Origin: Bradyrhizobium sp. DOA9
Lineage (GTDB): Bacteria; Pseudomonadota; Alphaproteobacteria; Rhizobiales; Xanthobacteraceae
Length of the DNA: 64,000 bases
Reading direction: 5' to 3'
Assembly: GCF_000617845.2 (NCBI RefSeq)
Contig: NZ_DF820425.1
Coordinates: forward strand, 2,097,725 to 2,161,724
In this document: positions 62,633 to 64,000 of the stretch, in pieces
Layout: each line of letters begins with the position of its first letter
Position numbering within the stretch: position 1 is the first letter of the stretch
Made by a program: the position numbers and the translations under genes
Notes under the pieces: generated by a model
Told to the model about the DNA's origin: nothing
The model's database searches: none
What the model saw: the letters and a program-made list of their open reading frames with translations, nothing else

Positions 62633-63924
62633 TCGATGAGCTGCGCAGTTTGCGAACCGATCGTCGCGGTGCCGAGCGCGGTGCAATTGACCTGCAGGTT
62701 CGACGTGCCGCTGAACGTCAGCGTGTCCGCGATGATCTTGGTGCAGGATGTGCTGGTGCCGTTGCCGCCGCTGAAGCTGAGATTGGCCTTCGGCAGGTAG
62801 ATGGCACCGCCGAAATTCTGCGTAGCACCGCCCGTCAGGTTGAAGTTGGTCCCGGCCGGCATGTTGCGGTCGCCGTACATGACGATGCCCTGCATGGGGC
62901 CGCTGGTCGGTCCGGTCAGGTCGACGGTCGCGTTGCTGCCGATGGAAGCGGTGCCCCAGTCGCTTCCGGAGCCCGTGAACACCAGGGTGACGCCGCTGCC
63001 GGTGATGGTGGCATTGCCGGCGACGCTCAGGCTGGCGCCGTCCAGGTAGTAGATGCCCGGATTGAGGTTGAGGACGGCGCCGGCATTGACCGTGATGCTG
63101 CCCATGTAGCAGCCGGGGTCGAGCGAGTTCGTCTTTCCGTTGGCGTTGACCGTGATCTTGGCATTGCTGCAACTCGGCCGCGCCGGCGGAGAGACGCCTG
63201 CGTAGGGATCGGCGACGGGCGTGATGTGCGTCTTGATCCCGCTCTCCGCCGTGATGCTGCTCGCGCCGGAGACGTCGCCCACCACGCCGACCTGGTTTGC
63301 CGAGACCGAGGCGCTGCCGGCGACGTTGAGCGAGGGGCTTGCGCCCGAATTGCTGTAGAGATTGCACTTGATCAGGTTGAGCTGATTGCCGCCGCTGACG
63401 TTGACGGCGGGGCTTGCGCTCGTGTTGAGCGCAAGGACGCAGCCCGTTCCGGAATTGGGCAGGGCGACCGAGCGCGCGGTGATCGGCACGCGATCCGAGC
63501 CGAACAGGGCCGATAGCAACCGACGCTGCGGTTGACTGACGATGACCTCGATGGCCTGCGCGTTCGACGCGTGATTGCCGGTCTTGGGTGGCTGGTTCAC
63601 CGTGACGGTGACGTCGTTCGCCCCGTCGGTGTAACCGTAGTTTGCCGCAACCGCCTTGGCTTCGGACGAGGGGTCGCCGCCGGCACTGGCCGCCGTCGCC
63701 GCGCTGACCGCGCCGGAATCCGCGACGCTCTGCATGTTCTTGTGCTTGTAGTACCACCAGCCCACTTCCGTTCCGAGGCCGGCGGTGCCGACCAGGACCG
63801 GCATGAGCACCGCGGAAATGAGCACGTAGCTGCCCTGCTCGTCCCGGATGAACCGTCCGAGCAGATGATGCTTTGAGCTCGAAGCTGCACCGAACGAACG
63901 GCTGAAAGTTCTCCGGAGATCCAT
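62629..63924 (-). CDS. TadG-like protein with long beta-rich extracellular part
   Basis: The 431-residue protein has the TadE/G-type N-terminus FIRDEQGSYVLISAVLMPVL, then a single membrane helix with VGTAGLGTEVGWWYYKHKNM as in TadG. The rest (about residues 100-431) is rich in Gly, Ser, Asn and Thr and made of short beta strands such as SGSDWGTASIGSNATVDLTG and TNFNLTGGATQNFGGAIYLP, like a beta-solenoid. GGCAGGAACC precedes the ATG. The function is presumed to be in pilus assembly or adhesion. Upstream 63925-64000 holds no other gene. Confidence 0.82.
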   Translation of the reverse strand: MDLRRTFSRSFGAASSSKHHLLGRFIRDEQGSYVLISAVLMPVLVGTAGLGTEVGWWYYKHKNMQSVADSGAVSAATAASAGGDPSSEAKAVAANYGYTDGANDVTVTVNQPPKTGNHASNAQAIEVIVSQPQRRLLSALFGSDRVPITARSVALPNSGTGCVLALNTSASPAVNVSGGNQLNLIKCNLYSNSGASPSLNVAGSASVSANQVGVVGDVSGASSITAESGIKTHITPVADPYAGVSPPARPSCSNAKITVNANGKTNSLDPGCYMGSITVNAGAVLNLNPGIYYLDGASLSVAGNATITGSGVTLVFTGSGSDWGTASIGSNATVDLTGPTSGPMQGIVMYGDRNMPAGTNFNLTGGATQNFGGAIYLPKANLSFSGGNGTSTSCTKIIADTLTFSGTSNLQVNCTALGTATIGSQTAQLIE

Positions 63925-64000
63925 GGTTCCTGCCCGCTTGCCACTTTATCCCGAGGCAATGTGGTGCGGGCCGGCTTAAATGGGCCCCAATGGAAGCCCG

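Overview
The window looks like a chromosomal segment from an alphaproteobacterium close to Bradyrhizobium. It is GC-rich by eye. It carries a cysteine-less 41-residue L36, a CIRCE-controlled groESL pair, the rhizobial lipid A order pmbA / cysQ-like / DUF4170 / DUF374 acyltransferase / waaA / lpxK, a glcDEF glycolate oxidase, a BacA/SbmA-type ABC transporter and several dispersed palindromic repeats of the kind common in this group. I see no rRNA, tRNA, CRISPR array, transposase or phage gene. The genus is inferred from gene content and family resemblance, not from a database search.

Layout. 1-0.7 kb: the end of an EAL-domain protein and a small unknown gene. 0.8-12.3 kb: an exopolysaccharide-type cluster. 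On the minus strand lie a Wzz/Wzc-like co-polymerase, a WecG/TagA/CpsF transferase, galE and a methyltransferase. On both strands lie three further glycosyltransferases, and then an O-antigen-ligase/Wzy-like protein and a CelD/BcsL-like acyltransferase. A perfect 22-bp palindrome sits in the divergent control region. 12.3-20.2 kb: a hydrolase, an Lrp regulator, the wrbA-pirin-LysR divergent group, a Bug-type binding protein, a class III cyclase, YbaK and a haloacid dehalogenase. 20.3-25.5 kb has an accessory feel: TetR/metallo-beta-lactamase-fold and HxlR/SDR divergent pairs, two DUF membrane proteins of visibly lower G+C, and an amidohydrolase.

25.7-33.3 kb: rpmJ, a TPR protein, small secreted proteins, an alpha/beta hydrolase, a soluble cytochrome c and glcDEF. 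33.3-39.2 kb: a lysine/alanine-rich histone-like protein, a TorF-type porin, the BacA-like transporter and an L-lactate/glycolate permease; permease, glycolate oxidase and perhaps the cytochrome could form one 2-hydroxyacid use module. 39.3-49.3 kb: unknown envelope proteins, groESL, CheZ, an L,D-transpeptidase, a DUF2076 protein and a translationally coupled GtrB-like transferase plus ChbG/HpnK deacetylase.

49.4-54.8 kb: hisG and hisZ, rsmE, a secreted unknown, ubiA and DUF6101. 55-60.6 kb: the pmbA-to-lpxK lipid A run, with genes mostly overlapping. 60.8-64 kb: a GYD protein, a small protein, and a minus-strand trio of TadE/TadG-like pilus-assembly genes, the first-transcribed of which carries a long beta-rich extracellular part.

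I did not find a clear defence or otherwise unprecedented system. The most unusual signals are the 22-bp palindrome, the TetR operator-like sites over a promoter, the HisZ with an extended HisG, the coupled GtrB/ChbG pair, and the TadG-like protein with a predicted beta-solenoid.
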